Position numbers and translations under genes: made by a program. The notes under the pieces were generated by a model. It was given only the letters and a program-made list of their open reading frames with translations. It did not search any database and was not told the origin of the DNA. A stretch of 64,000 nt of DNA. Source: Heloderma charlesbogerti. Taxonomy: Eukaryota; Chordata; Lepidosauria; Squamata; Helodermatidae. Shown here in pieces: positions 62,829-64,000 of this stretch. Where the stretch lies: positions 1,736,001 to 1,800,000 of the forward strand of contig JANEZZ010002061.1 of NCBI GenBank assembly GCA_026122225.1. Reading direction: 5' to 3'. The stretch's first letter is position 1. Each line of letters starts with the position of its first letter.

Positions 62829-62970
62829 AGAGCAGCCTTCCCCACTCTGGTGCTCTCAAGATATTGTGGAATAAGACTCACAGGATTCCTGCCCATTTTA
62901 TGCTTGCTGGGGCTGATGGGAGTTCATGTCCAAAATATCTGGAGGGCACCAGGTTGGGGAATGCTGTTCC
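62829..62970. mobile_element. Palindromic MITE (TGGACTACAACTCCCA family)
   Basis: gcagccttccccactctggt, and inverse gggagttcatgtccaaaata, ctggagggcaccaggttggg. Confidence 0.75.
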
Positions 62971-63329
62971 ATAGCATATTTTGAGTGGGATGGAGGTTGC
63001 AGGGGAAGAAGTATGCATCAAAAATTGCCTCCAGCCCTGTAACATTGATGGAAGCCTCTGCAGGACCAGAGAGGCTTCCATCAGTGGAGAGACACCAAAT
63101 GAATACAATCTAGAAAGAGCAGCCCCATATTAAAGAAAATACAATTTTTAAAAAAGTGGACTGTGGACTGTATAGTTCTTTTCCTCCCCTCTGATGTTTC
63201 TGACATGCACTGCATTTATAGATGCATGTATACATATATTATTAAATTAGCAAGAGCACTAAACCACAATGTCTTCTTAAGAAAAGAACAAAGAAGGCCT
63301 ATTTCTTTTTTTCTTTTCACGTGGCATCA

Positions 63330-63385
63330 TTCAATGGGACTTACTCACAAGTAAGTGTAAATCAGATTGCAATCTTAATGTATCA
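63330..63385. repeat. Short foldback repeat fragment
   Basis: caatgggacttactcacaag and aatcagattgcaatctta; TCAGAAGTAAG family, right part only. Confidence 0.5.
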
Positions 63386-63557
63386 TCTCATTTGGTCTAA
63401 GCTGTATGTTTGAAAACGCCCAAAGTTTCCTGGAGAGTATTTCATAAACGGGAGTCTACTGTATATTCAGTAGATGGTGAACATTTATTCATTTATTAAA
63501 ACATGCTTGACACAACTCACAAATGGTAAAATAAAGTCCAGTACCTAAAATAACAAA

Positions 63558-63680
63558 TTAAGGATGCAATCCTATGCACGTTTAGACAGAAAAGAAGTCC
63601 TACAGATCCATGCTAACTGGGGCATGCTGGGAACATAGGACTTTTTTCGGTCTAAACATGCATAGGATTGCACCCTAAAA
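63558..63680. mobile_element. GCAATCCTATGCA foldback MITE, complete
   Basis: ttaaggatgcaatcctatgc, acgtttagacagaaaagaag tcc, and inverse ggacttttttcggtctaaac, gcataggattgcaccctaa. The edges read TTAA and CTAA. Confidence 0.8.
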
Positions 63681-64000
63681 CATCAAACAACTAGGATCAG
63701 GCATGGAGTATTATATATACACATGGCCTCTGCAGTTATGGTGATGATGAATTCTGTTTTATAAGGCAGGATGAAAAGATATAGGAGTACATCCTGAAAG
63801 CAGAGATAGAATACATAAACAACCCAACTGAGGTTAATAAAATTCAGTCATCAGCAGTCAAGAAATGATTGACTGATGTATCCTATATGTGCTTTCAGGA
63901 TGTGTTGCCTTATTTCATAATCTCACATTGTAAAGTACATTCCCTCCCCTCCCCACCCCTTCCCAAACCGGACCCGTTGGTCCTTCTAACAGCAAAACTC

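Larger units (their letters stand above)
61344..64000 (-). other. EPAS1: EPAS1 intron 10 (partial, runs off the window)
   Basis: No EPAS1 exon 10 sequence is found on the minus strand up to the window end, so this is intron. It holds a LINE 3'-end piece (61846-61912), a palindromic MITE (62829-62970), a short foldback piece (63330-63385) and a GCAATCCTATGCA foldback (63558-63680). Open frames such as 61825-62295 on the plus strand look fortuitous. Confidence 0.8.

Noticed and set aside
1..64000. A novel multi-gene biological system
   Set aside because: The window is one host gene plus transposon-rich intergenic DNA. Nothing suggests a linked functional gene set.

Overview
The window is vertebrate nuclear DNA, almost certainly from a squamate reptile. 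One protein-coding gene is recognisable. The other evidence is the repeat mixture: BovB (RTE) and L2/CR1 LINEs, a Sauria-type SINE with a BovB-like tail, tRNA-derived and MIR-like SINEs, and many hAT-like non-autonomous DNA elements. I cannot name the species.

Right part (about 45,025-64,000, minus strand): the 3' half of EPAS1 (HIF-2 alpha). Six exons with GT/AG borders and compatible phases correspond to exons 11-16 of the 16-exon vertebrate gene: 61233-61343, 58289-58767, 54163-54286, 52943-53066, 51140-51316 and 49834-49985 (coding part). Together they encode 388 residues plus a stop. They retain the oxygen-dependent degradation motif with its LAP proline, the basic NLS segment, and the C-terminal transactivation domain with the asparagine targeted by FIH. 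A 3' UTR of about 4.8 kb runs down to an ATTAAA signal at 45043-45048. Its last 280 bases resemble the mammalian EPAS1 3' end as I remember it. Exons 1-10 lie beyond position 64,000.

Left part (1 to about 45,020): the region downstream of EPAS1. I see no convincing second gene. It is a mosaic of transposable elements: a near full-length BovB (36083-39292, 11-bp target-site duplication), a long L2 with a 736-codon open ORF (41968-44476), shorter BovB, L2 and CR1 copies, SINEs, palindromic MITEs, and at least three dispersed families I cannot name. Several elements are nested, which gives insertion orders. A few stretches of apparently unique DNA (for example 14820-15335, 17080-17530, 26380-26720 and 29880-30200) could hold conserved regulatory elements, and a few CTCF-like motifs are present.

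I found no new multi-gene system. The most useful points are the EPAS1 gene model, the hAT-like families with 8-bp duplications, the nested insertions, and the unnamed dispersed repeats, one of which keeps a similar acidic reading frame in two copies.
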